A stretch of 64,000 bases of DNA, from NCBI GenBank assembly GCA_003141245.1, contig PLLE01000039.1, forward strand, positions 60,253-124,252. The letters are read 5' to 3'. This DNA comes from Chloroflexota bacterium. GTDB lineage: Bacteria > Chloroflexota > Limnocylindria > Limnocylindrales > CSP1-4. Positions 17,875 through 25,437 of this stretch are shown here, piece by piece. The translations under genes were made by a program, and so were the position numbers. The notes beneath the pieces were generated by a model, which was given only the letters and a program-made list of their open reading frames with translations, was not told the DNA's origin and did no database searches. The first letter of the stretch is position 1; each line of letters begins with the position of its first letter.

Positions 17875-19622
17875 GCCAACCGCTGATTCGGATTCGCCTT
17901 CGCGGACGCGCGCGAGACATGTCGGAGAAAAGTCAAGACAAGGCGCAGATCGACCTGACCGCCAAGGAAGCAGGCCAGATCATCGTCGTGTTCGCGGTGA
18001 TGTTGACATTCCTGATCGGCATGGTTGGTATCGGCATCGATGTCACGTTTGCGTGGCGAAACGGGCTGCAGATTCAGCGAGCTGCTGACGCGGGAGCCCT
18101 GGCGGGCGTCGTGTATCTACCGGGCGACCTGACATCCGCGAAGGCCGAGGCCGCATCGGTGGCCGCCCAAAACGGCTACGACTCGAGCAACTCCACCCTC
18201 GCCGCGAACAACGACCATGACCCCCACCAGCTTGACGTGACCATCACTTCAAGTGTGCCCACCTTCTTTGTCCGGCTGTTCGGCATAAACAGCTGGACCA
18301 TCACCAGGCAGGCGAGGGCGGGATACCAGCTGCCGGTGCCAATGGGCAGCCCCGAGAATTTCTACGGCGTCTACTGCGTGACCAAGCCAGCCAACACCGC
18401 TTGTGCGAACAACGCTGCCGTGCCGGGAGCCGCCAGCACGACCGTCTACTCGCACGGTGCCTGGGGCGCCATCCAGGCGACCGGTACGGACCACGCGCAG
18501 GGCGATGCATCCACCCCCCTGAATGATCGCTCTCGCTCGCTCGGTAGCAACAGCGCGGGGGGAACCAACCCAGACTTCGATCCGAGCGGATACAACTACG
18601 CCGTCCAGCTGCCATCCGGTGGCAGCATCTACATCTTCGATCCGACTGCCTGCGCGGTGGGCGATCAGTTGGGCACAGGCGACCACTGGAACGACGGCGG
18701 AGGCTGGGAGAGCGGCCCCTTGGTCTACTCCGTCTCGACCTACTACAAGCTATACAACATGACCGGCTCCCCGCTGAACTACACGCTTCAGCCCCTGGTT
18801 GCCTCTTCCGGAAGCCTGTTCCAGCAGGAATACCAGTACGACCAGAGCGGCACATACGGGACTCCAAGCTACAGCGGCAACCTGAAGGCCACGAGCGCCG
18901 ACGGTATCGCGCTGAAGGACTGCCACGACGGCAATATCACCGACCCGACAAAAGGGGGCTACTGGCACGACAGGTGGTGGCCGATTGCCACGGGACTCGC
19001 CGCCGGGACCTACCGGATCAACATCACATCGGCAAGTATCAACGCCGTCAACGCGAAGGCCACCTTCGAGAATGACTTTTCGATCGAGGCGGTTGGTGGC
19101 GGCGCGCCACGCGTGTATGGTCTCGGCGAGATCGTTACGTACAACATCATGCAGGGATCGGGCTCCCAGTCTTTCTACCTCGCTCAGATCGGTCCCGAGA
19201 ACGCCGGCAAGACCCTCGAGATAGACCTCTTCGACATCGGAGACATCAGCGGAACCGGGACGCTCCAAATCCGGAGCCCGGACGGCAACGCGTACAACAA
19301 CGCCGCCTTCTCATATACCAGCGACGCCAACTGCGGCCAGACCGCGGGCTCCAGTGATAACTGCTCCGACACGTCGCAAACGTCGATCGTGGCCTCGGAC
19401 AGCAGCGCGCATCACAGCTTCAACGACAGTTGGCTCACGATCCGGATCAAGTTGCCCGCCACCTACGGCTGTTCCATCGCCACCCCGTGCCTCAAGCCAT
19501 CCGGTGAGACCCAGCAGGGCTGGTGGAAGATCCAGTACACGACCAGTGCGGGAGCCAACGACACGACGACCTGGATGGTCAGCCTCATCGGCAACCCGGT
19601 CCATCTGGTTCCGATCAACTAG
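17871..19622 (+). CDS. TadG-like pilus assembly protein
   Basis: A 583-residue exported protein. An N-terminal helix (QIIVVFAVMLTFLIGMVGIGIDV, about 36-58) is followed by the TadG hallmark AWRNGLQIQRAADAGALAGVVYLPGD. The rest is a long secreted region rich in Tyr, Trp, Asn and Ser with paired cysteines, probably beta-rich. No vWA MIDAS motif is obvious. ATG at 17871 overlaps the previous stop; an internal ATG at residue 17 is an alternative start. Third gene of the TadE-TadE-TadG operon, whose G+C is visibly lower than that of its neighbours. Confidence 0.88.
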   Translation: MSQPLIRIRLRGRARDMSEKSQDKAQIDLTAKEAGQIIVVFAVMLTFLIGMVGIGIDVTFAWRNGLQIQRAADAGALAGVVYLPGDLTSAKAEAASVAAQNGYDSSNSTLAANNDHDPHQLDVTITSSVPTFFVRLFGINSWTITRQARAGYQLPVPMGSPENFYGVYCVTKPANTACANNAAVPGAASTTVYSHGAWGAIQATGTDHAQGDASTPLNDRSRSLGSNSAGGTNPDFDPSGYNYAVQLPSGGSIYIFDPTACAVGDQLGTGDHWNDGGGWESGPLVYSVSTYYKLYNMTGSPLNYTLQPLVASSGSLFQQEYQYDQSGTYGTPSYSGNLKATSADGIALKDCHDGNITDPTKGGYWHDRWWPIATGLAAGTYRINITSASINAVNAKATFENDFSIEAVGGGAPRVYGLGEIVTYNIMQGSGSQSFYLAQIGPENAGKTLEIDLFDIGDISGTGTLQIRSPDGNAYNNAAFSYTSDANCGQTAGSSDNCSDTSQTSIVASDSSAHHSFNDSWLTIRIKLPATYGCSIATPCLKPSGETQQGWWKIQYTTSAGANDTTTWMVSLIGNPVHLVPIN

Positions 19623-19705
19623 CCACCGCCCATCCCACGGCTTCGACGCGAGGCCCTCGGCAACGACGCCGCACCCTGCCGCCGGGCGGCCTGCCCGTGC
19701 TCTGG

Positions 19706-19711
19706 TACGAT
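19706..19711 (+). promoter_or_regulatory. -10 hexamer TACGAT, leaderless start of the HNH gene
   Basis: TACGAT ends 6 nt before the ATG at 19718; the intervening gcgagc is not a Shine-Dalgarno. Confidence 0.55.
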
Positions 19712-19717
19712 GCGAGC

Positions 19718-20230
19718 ATGGAGGGCGTGGTCCTGGTCCTCAATCAGAACTATGAGCCACTTAACGTGTGCAACCTGCCGCGCGCCTTCCGGCTGGTGTT
19801 CGGCGATCGAGCCGAGGTGCTCGAGTACGACCACCAGGTGATCCGGACGCCGCGGGCAGACTACCGCGCGCCTGCCGTGATCCGGCTCCAGAGCATGATC
19901 CGGCGGCCGCGGCCGCGCGTGAAGCTGACTCGCCGCGAGGTCTTCGCGCGCGACTCGTACACCTGCCAGTACTGCGGCCGGCACAGCGGCGACCTGACCC
20001 TGGACCATGTCGTACCGCGTCATCGCGGCGGATCCCACACATGGGACAACCTGGTCACGGCCTGCAAATCCTGCAACCATCACAAGGGCGGCAAACTCCT
20101 CGATGAGGCCAGGCTTCGACTGGCCCGCCGCCCGATCGAGCCCCGCTGTGACGTCTATTCGCTCTTCACGCCGTACCTGCGCGACGACCGCAACGAGAGC
20201 TGGCGCACGTACCTCTTCCTTGGCCACTGA
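19718..20230 (+). CDS. HNH endonuclease family protein
   Basis: A 170-residue protein with an N-terminal region starting VLVLNQNYEPLNVCNLPRAF and a C-terminal HNH fold: CQYCG zinc half-site, DHVVPRHRGG (catalytic His within LDHVVP), TWDNLVTACKSCN second zinc half-site. This stand-alone family is common in Actinobacteria, cyanobacteria and Chloroflexota; its cellular role is not settled. It overlaps the CCA-adding enzyme by 11 nt if the TTG start is right. Confidence 0.9.
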   Translation: MEGVVLVLNQNYEPLNVCNLPRAFRLVFGDRAEVLEYDHQVIRTPRADYRAPAVIRLQSMIRRPRPRVKLTRREVFARDSYTCQYCGRHSGDLTLDHVVPRHRGGSHTWDNLVTACKSCNHHKGGKLLDEARLRLARRPIEPRCDVYSLFTPYLRDDRNESWRTYLFLGH

Positions 20231-21632
20231 TCGGGGGGCCGGGCCGGCCGGAGAACGGGCGTCGGCCCCCGAGATACCCGCCCCGGTCGCCGAGCTGCTG
20301 GCCACTCTCCGTCGAGGCGGGCACTCCGCCTACGCGGTGGGCGGCTGCCTGCGCGACGCGCTGCTCGGCCGCGACCCCGCGGATTGGGACCTCACGACCG
20401 ACGCGCCGCCGGACCGCATCCAGAGCCTCTTCCCGCACTCGCTGTACGAGAACCGCTTCGGGACCGTGGTCGTGCGCCAGGCTGATGCCCAGTACGAGAT
20501 CACGGCATTCCGGCGCGACGTCTCGTACACGGATCACCGCCACCCCGACCGTGTCGAGTTCGGCGATTCGATAGAGGAGGATCTGGCCAGGCGCGACTTC
20601 ACCGTCAACGCCATGGCCTGGGGCGGCAAGCCGGGCCAAGAGTCGCGGTTCGTCGATCCTCACGGCGGGCGCGAGGACCTGGCCCGCCGTCTCCTTCGAG
20701 CGGTCGGCGATCCCGACCGACGGTTCCACGAAGACGCCCTGCGCATGGTTCGAGCCGTTCGTCTTTCGGCAGCGCTCGAGTTCGAGGTCGAGGCAGAGAC
20801 AGTCGCGGCAATCGGCCGGAACGCCGAGCTGGCACGCCACCTCTCGGGCGAACGCATCGCGGCCGAGCTGATCAAGCTCCTCGCCGCCCCTCGTCCTTCC
20901 GTCGGTCTGCGGCTCATGGAGCGGACCGGGCTGCTGGCGGTGATCGTCCCGGACCTCGCCCGCCAGCGTGGGGTCCCGCAGAACAAGATCGTCGGCGAAG
21001 ACCTGTGGGACCACACCCTCCGCACCGTCGATGCGGCGCCGAACCGAACGGTGGTCCGGCTGGCCGCGCTCCTCCACGACATCGGCAAGCCCGACACTCT
21101 CACCGAGGGCCACTTCCACAACCACGAGACGGTCGGCGCGGAGATGACCGGCGCATTCCTCACCGGCCTGCACGCCCCGCGCGTCCTGCAGGAGCGGGTC
21201 GCTCATCTGGTCCGCAACCACATGTTCGCGTACCAGCCGAACTGGACGGATGCCGCCGTTCGACGCTTCATCCGCAAGGTCGGCCCCGGATCCATCGACG
21301 ACCTCCTGGCGCTCCGGGCCGCGGACAACGAGGGCAGCGGGCTTTCGGCCGAGGCCGGGCTGCTTCCCGAGCTGGGCCGTCGGGTGCAGAATGAGATCGC
21401 CGCGCACGCCGTCCTGGGTCGAAACCAGCTGGCGGTCGACGGCAACGACCTGCGGTCCGAGCTGGCGATCGAGCCCGGACGAGAGATGGGCCAGATCCTC
21501 GACGCGCTGACGGAGCGGGTGATCGCCGAGCCGGCGCTCAACGATCGTGCGATCCTGCTCGAGCTGGCCCGAGCCGCGCTGGTCGATGCCTCGACAGGGG
21601 CGTTGTCGGGTCGCACGCACGAGGCGAGTTGA
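20220..21632 (+). CDS. cca: CCA tRNA nucleotidyltransferase / polyA polymerase family with HD domain
   Basis: A 470-residue enzyme that adds or repairs the tRNA 3' CCA end. The class II nucleotidyltransferase head has YAVGGCLRDALLGR and the DWDLTTDA acidic pair, then RRDFTVNAMAW and RFHEDALRMVRAVRLS. A C-terminal HD domain carries LLHDIGKPDT. The start is uncertain: no ATG or GTG precedes the conserved head, so TTG at 20220 is proposed, overlapping the HNH stop. The domain begins about 30 residues later. Confidence 0.88.
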   Translation: MATDRGAGPAGERASAPEIPAPVAELLATLRRGGHSAYAVGGCLRDALLGRDPADWDLTTDAPPDRIQSLFPHSLYENRFGTVVVRQADAQYEITAFRRDVSYTDHRHPDRVEFGDSIEEDLARRDFTVNAMAWGGKPGQESRFVDPHGGREDLARRLLRAVGDPDRRFHEDALRMVRAVRLSAALEFEVEAETVAAIGRNAELARHLSGERIAAELIKLLAAPRPSVGLRLMERTGLLAVIVPDLARQRGVPQNKIVGEDLWDHTLRTVDAAPNRTVVRLAALLHDIGKPDTLTEGHFHNHETVGAEMTGAFLTGLHAPRVLQERVAHLVRNHMFAYQPNWTDAAVRRFIRKVGPGSIDDLLALRAADNEGSGLSAEAGLLPELGRRVQNEIAAHAVLGRNQLAVDGNDLRSELAIEPGREMGQILDALTERVIAEPALNDRAILLELARAALVDASTGALSGRTHEAS

Positions 21633-23297
21633 ATGTTCGAAGTGCTGCTGCAGGCCGAGAAGGCCCTGGCGAGCGGCGCGCTCGACCAGGCCGAGCGGTC
21701 GTACTGGCAGCTCATCGTGCTCGACCCGACCAACGCGATCGCCGTGGCGGGGCTGGCCCGAGTTTCGCTGGACCGCGGCGACCAGTTGTTGGCGCGGACT
21801 TTCGCCGAGCGCGCCCTGGTGATCGACCCGGACAACTTCGCCGCGAAGCGGATCGTCGAGACCCTGGAGGGGCGCGGGGTCCAGCCACCGGCTTCCGACG
21901 AGCCCGACCTGCCGCTTCTGGCGGCGCACCGCCTGGAGGCTCTCGGTCGGCGCCGCGCACCCGGCCAAACCGGCCACAAGAACGCGGAGACGCATTCGCC
22001 CGTGCCCCCGCCCGCGGCCGTGCTGGTGGCCGTGCCGGTGGCCGCGCCCGTGCCCGCGCCCGTGCCGGTGGCCGTGCCCGCGCCCGCCCCCGCGTTCGCA
22101 CCCAGGCCTCGGCCGCAGACTCCACGAGGTCCGAAAGCACATCAGGCGTTGGGCGATCGAGCGCGACGGCATCGCTTGCCGGAGACGATGAAGCCGCCGA
22201 CGCAGTCCGAGGACCCGTTCGCGGTCGCCGAATCCGAGGCGGCTGTCGAGGCGGTCGATGAAGCCGCCGACGTCGTTCTCGCGCATCCTTTCGAGCCCGC
22301 GGAGGGCGGTGCACGGACCGACGAGCTGAGCCAGGTTCTCGGCGCGATTGGCGCCACGGACGAGGAGGAGAGCATCGCCTTGCGGGTGGCGCTGGTCTCG
22401 GACGCCGCGCAACTCGAAGCCGCCGAGGTGGATGCGGCCGTGGATGCCGCCGAACTGCGGGCGGCCGAGAGGCGCGAGTCCGAACTGAACGAAGCCGAGC
22501 TGGAAGCCGCCGAATCGCTGGCCGCCGAATCGGTCGGTCCCGTGCCGTCCCGGCGGATCGACCTCGTCGCCCTCGAGGCGGAGCTGCGGCTAGCCGAACT
22601 GCGGGTCGCCCAGGGGGAGCCGGACGAGCCGGAGGCAGCGCAGACCGGGCAGACAGCCCAGGCGACTCCGGCAATCGAAGAAGGCGGAGCGGTCGAACCG
22701 GTCGAACCGATCGCCCCGGCGCGGGCGAAGGTCGATCTCCTGACGTCGGAATCTGCTCTGGTCGAGGCGGAGCCTGCCCCGGCCGAGTCTGCGCTGGCCG
22801 AGGCGGAGCCTGCCGAGTCTGCGCTGGCCGAGGCGGAGCCTTTCCCGGCCGAGCCTGCGTTGGCCGAGTCTGCGTTGGCCGAGTCTGCGCTGGCCGAGGC
22901 TGCGCTGGCCGAGGCTGCGTTGGCTCCGCGAGTCTCGGAACAGATCGGCGAGGCCGAATTCGACGCCGCCCAGCTAGAGACTTCGGGCGCCCCCATTGGA
23001 AGTCCTACCCGACCCGCCCCGCCCCACGCGGCGCCGGAGCCCACCGAGGAGGATGCCGAGGAGGACGCCCTGCGCGAGGCGCTTGCCGTCGTTCTGGGCA
23101 ACGACACCGACGACGCCCCGACCGAGGACGGGGAGCGGGCCCCACAAGGCACCGAGACGGTGTCGGCCCAACCCCCCGCCGACGCCGACAACGAACCCCC
23201 TCTCGACTGGAGCGACCACGGCGGAGACACCGCCGGTTCCGAAGCCGCACCGAAGCGCCACCGGCATGGGCTGCTGCGAAGGTTCCTGGGAGACTAG
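21633..23297 (+). CDS. TPR-like protein with long Ala/Glu/Pro-rich repeats
   Basis: A 554-residue protein. Residues 1-80 read as tetratricopeptide repeats (QAEKALASGALDQAERSYWQ, DPDNFAAKRIVETL). A Pro/Val/Ala tract follows (about 125-150, VPVAAPVPAP type). Residues 190-470 are very acidic and Ala/Glu-rich, with repeats of SALAEAEP/AESALAEA around 375-420. A short basic tail HRHGLLRRFLGD ends it. The function is unknown; the composition suggests an extended scaffold or adaptor. The ATG directly abuts the cca stop, and galE abuts its own stop. Confidence 0.75.
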   Translation: MFEVLLQAEKALASGALDQAERSYWQLIVLDPTNAIAVAGLARVSLDRGDQLLARTFAERALVIDPDNFAAKRIVETLEGRGVQPPASDEPDLPLLAAHRLEALGRRRAPGQTGHKNAETHSPVPPPAAVLVAVPVAAPVPAPVPVAVPAPAPAFAPRPRPQTPRGPKAHQALGDRARRHRLPETMKPPTQSEDPFAVAESEAAVEAVDEAADVVLAHPFEPAEGGARTDELSQVLGAIGATDEEESIALRVALVSDAAQLEAAEVDAAVDAAELRAAERRESELNEAELEAAESLAAESVGPVPSRRIDLVALEAELRLAELRVAQGEPDEPEAAQTGQTAQATPAIEEGGAVEPVEPIAPARAKVDLLTSESALVEAEPAPAESALAEAEPAESALAEAEPFPAEPALAESALAESALAEAALAEAALAPRVSEQIGEAEFDAAQLETSGAPIGSPTRPAPPHAAPEPTEEDAEEDALREALAVVLGNDTDDAPTEDGERAPQGTETVSAQPPADADNEPPLDWSDHGGDTAGSEAAPKRHRHGLLRRFLGD

Positions 23298-24308
23298 ATG
23301 CGAGTTCTCGTCACCGGCGGCGCCGGTTACATCGGATCGGTATCGGTCGAGGCGTTCCTCGCGGCCGGCCATGAAGTCACCGTGCTCGACGACCTTTCCA
23401 CCGGCTACCGGGCCGCGGTCGCGCCGGGCGCTCAACTGGAAGTCGGCAGCTATGGCGATACGGCGGCCGTCATCGGGCTCTTCGAGAGACACCGGATCGA
23501 GGCCGTCCTCCACTGCGCCGCGAAATCGCTCGTGGCCGAGTCGATGACCGACCCGGCGAAGTACTTCCGCGAGAACGTGGCCGGTGGCGTGGCTCTGCTC
23601 GAGGCGATGCGGACCGCCGGCGTACGGCGCATCGTCTTCAGCTCCACCGCCGCGACGTACGGCATGCCCGAGCGGACGCCGATCGTCGAGTCGGACCCGA
23701 TCCGGCCGATCAACGCCTACGGCGAGACCAAGCGGTCGGTCGAGGGCGCGATCCGCTGGTACGGTCACGGCTACGGACTGCGGAGCGTGATCTTGCGCTA
23801 CTTCAATGCCGCGGGCGCGAGCCCCGCCTGCGGGGAGCAGCACGATCCGGAGACGCACCTCATTCCCAACGTTCTGGCGGCGGCCGAGGCAGGGCGGGAG
23901 GTTACGCTCTTTGGCGACGACTATCCCACCCCCGACGGGACCTGCGTTCGCGACTACATCCACGTCGAGGACCTAGCCCAGGCGCATCTGCTGGCGCTCG
24001 AGGCGACCGATCCGGCCGACTCGCGCACCGGACCCCCGACCGGGGCGTGTGAGCCCCTCATCTGCAATCTGGGGAGTGGCACGGGCTTCAGCAATCGCCA
24101 GGTCGTGACCGTGGCTGAGGGCGTCGTCGGCCACGCCATCTCCGTGAAGATGGGGGCGCGGCGACCCGGCGACCCGCCGATTCTGCTGGCAAGCGCGGAG
24201 CGGGCCCGCGAGAAGCTCGGCTGGCAGCCACGGCAAGGCACGATCGAGGAGATCATCGGCTCGGCCTGGAAGTGGCGGCGCGCCCATCCCATCGGCTACC
24301 CGGAGTAG
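23298..24308 (+). CDS. galE: UDP-glucose 4-epimerase
   Basis: A 336-residue extended short-chain dehydrogenase that interconverts UDP-glucose and UDP-galactose. NAD-binding GGAGYIGS at 7-14, DDLSTG, HCAAKSLV, SSTAATYG and the catalytic YGETK (Y-x3-K) are present, as is RYFNAAGA and the DYIHVEDLAQAH segment. It starts directly after the stop of the TPR-like gene. A strong intrinsic terminator lies 14 nt downstream. Confidence 0.95.
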   Translation: MRVLVTGGAGYIGSVSVEAFLAAGHEVTVLDDLSTGYRAAVAPGAQLEVGSYGDTAAVIGLFERHRIEAVLHCAAKSLVAESMTDPAKYFRENVAGGVALLEAMRTAGVRRIVFSSTAATYGMPERTPIVESDPIRPINAYGETKRSVEGAIRWYGHGYGLRSVILRYFNAAGASPACGEQHDPETHLIPNVLAAAEAGREVTLFGDDYPTPDGTCVRDYIHVEDLAQAHLLALEATDPADSRTGPPTGACEPLICNLGSGTGFSNRQVVTVAEGVVGHAISVKMGARRPGDPPILLASAERAREKLGWQPRQGTIEEIIGSAWKWRRAHPIGYPE

Positions 24309-24321
24309 CCTCGTCGGAGCA

Positions 24322-24350
24322 CCGCACACCGGAGCCCGGCGTGCGGTTTT
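24322..24350 (+). terminator. intrinsic terminator after galE
   Basis: An 11-bp stem (24322-24332 with 24336-24346, one G-T pair) with loop AGC, followed by TTTT at 24347-24350. The T tract is also the first four bases of the inverted-repeat element. Confidence 0.8.
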
Positions 24351-24570
24351 GCCCAACACGCCTGCAGGTAGTGGTGAGTGGGAGCGGAACCGGTCCGGGT
24401 TCGGTACAAGGCGCGTTTCGAGGCCATGGCGGCCTTTGACGGGGCCGGCCCGCCCATCTGCCACCGTGGAATCGCGGTTTACGAGCCAACGTGGGGTCTC
24501 GGGCTCGGCGCGCGGCTCGGACGGAGGCAGGCTCGCTCTCCAGTACTACACCCAGGCGTGTTGGGCAAAA
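24347..24570. mobile_element. 224-bp element with 26-bp terminal inverted repeats (REPIN/MITE-like), copy 1
   Basis: The left end (24347-24372) begins TTTTGCCCAACACGCCTG and the right end (24545-24570) is its reverse complement, 23 of 26 positions matching. The same ends bound the element at 58479-58681. The interior encodes no recognisable protein and differs from copy 2. It lies between galE and the ligase-like gene. A nonautonomous transposable element or an inverted pair of REP-type sequences would look like this. Confidence 0.75.
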
Positions 24571-24683
24571 GAACGGGCGGTGCCGCGAGCAACGGCGCAG
24601 AGCGAGCGTGGAGCGAGGCGGGGGCCGCCGCGATCTGGCGACAGCGGCATCGCACGGTGCACCGGGACCGATCCGAACGGGTC

Positions 24684-24689
24684 TAGAAT
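24684..24689 (+). promoter_or_regulatory. -10 hexamer TAGAAT, leaderless start of the ligase-like gene
   Basis: TAGAAT ends 6 nt before the ATG at 24696. Confidence 0.6.
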
Positions 24690-24695
24690 CCGCGA

Positions 24696-25397
24696 ATGCC
24701 ACTGCCACGACGCCAGACCGCCCCGCCGCCCCCGCTCGATCCCACGGAGTGGCGCCCCCAGCGCTTCGGTCGAACGCGCTTCCGCGACATCGCCGACCTG
24801 ATCGTCGAGCCCAACTGGGGCGGCGTGCGCGTGATCGCCCGAATCGACCCGGGGCCGGACGGTTCCCCCGGCATCACCCTGACCGACGAGGATGGGCTCG
24901 ACTGCACCGATGAGTTCGGCGCGCAGGCGCAGGCGATCGCCGCCGCGGCCCTCGCCGACGAGCTCGTGCTGGACGGCTACCTGACCGTGGAGCCGACGCA
25001 GGAAACCGTCGGAGTGGTCCTGCCGACGGTCAAGCTGCCGACGCGGGGCCAGTTCCTGACCCAGATGTTCACGGGCTCTCGCACCCGCCGCCCCGAGCCG
25101 CCGCGCAAGCTGGACACCGAGCGACCGATCGCCTTCGTGGCCGTGGACCTGCTGTCGATCGACGGATCGAGCTTGATCGACGTCCCGCTGCTGGAGCGCA
25201 AGCGATTTCTCGACGGGGCGCTCAAGGTCGGCGAGATGGTGCGGATCACGCCCTACGTTCGACCTCCGATCGGCTCGTTCGCCCTTACCTGGCGCGCCCT
25301 CGGCTTTCGGGAGCTGGTCTACAAACCCGCCAACGGCCGCTATCGCCCGACCGGCGAGCCGAGCGACTGGGGCGTCGAGTCGATCCCGTCCCACTAG
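24696..25397 (+). CDS. ATP-dependent DNA ligase-like protein lacking catalytic residues
   Basis: A 233-residue protein aligned by eye with the adenylation domain of ATP-dependent ligases such as the one at 57262. VEPNWGGVRVIARID matches motif I EPKWDGFRALV, DELVLDGYLT matches the LDGEVV strand, AFVAVDLLSIDGSSLIDVPLLERKRFL matches YVAWDLLAFDDRDL..ERRQLL, and RELVYKPANGRY matches GVVAKR. The nucleophile Lys is Asn (N40), the following Asp is Gly, and Glu of motif III is Tyr; the late Lys (VYK) is kept. It should not ligate. No OB-fold domain follows. Start by leaderless -10. Confidence 0.75.
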   Translation: MPLPRRQTAPPPPLDPTEWRPQRFGRTRFRDIADLIVEPNWGGVRVIARIDPGPDGSPGITLTDEDGLDCTDEFGAQAQAIAAAALADELVLDGYLTVEPTQETVGVVLPTVKLPTRGQFLTQMFTGSRTRRPEPPRKLDTERPIAFVAVDLLSIDGSSLIDVPLLERKRFLDGALKVGEMVRITPYVRPPIGSFALTWRALGFRELVYKPANGRYRPTGEPSDWGVESIPSH

Positions 25398-25424
25398 GTC
25401 TGGCTCCTCGACGCGCGGCCGTGG

Positions 25425-25430
25425 TAGGGT
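25425..25430 (+). promoter_or_regulatory. -10 hexamer TAGGGT upstream of the glycosyltransferase gene
   Basis: TAGGGT ends 7 nt before the ATG at 25438. The intervening GGTGGAG could also serve as a Shine-Dalgarno if transcription began further upstream. Confidence 0.5.
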
Positions 25431-25437
25431 GGTGGAG

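Noticed and set aside
20166..22412. 748-codon minus-strand open frame opposite cca and the repeat protein
   Set aside because: It mirrors two well-supported plus-strand genes and shows no domain; codon bias produces such antisense frames here.
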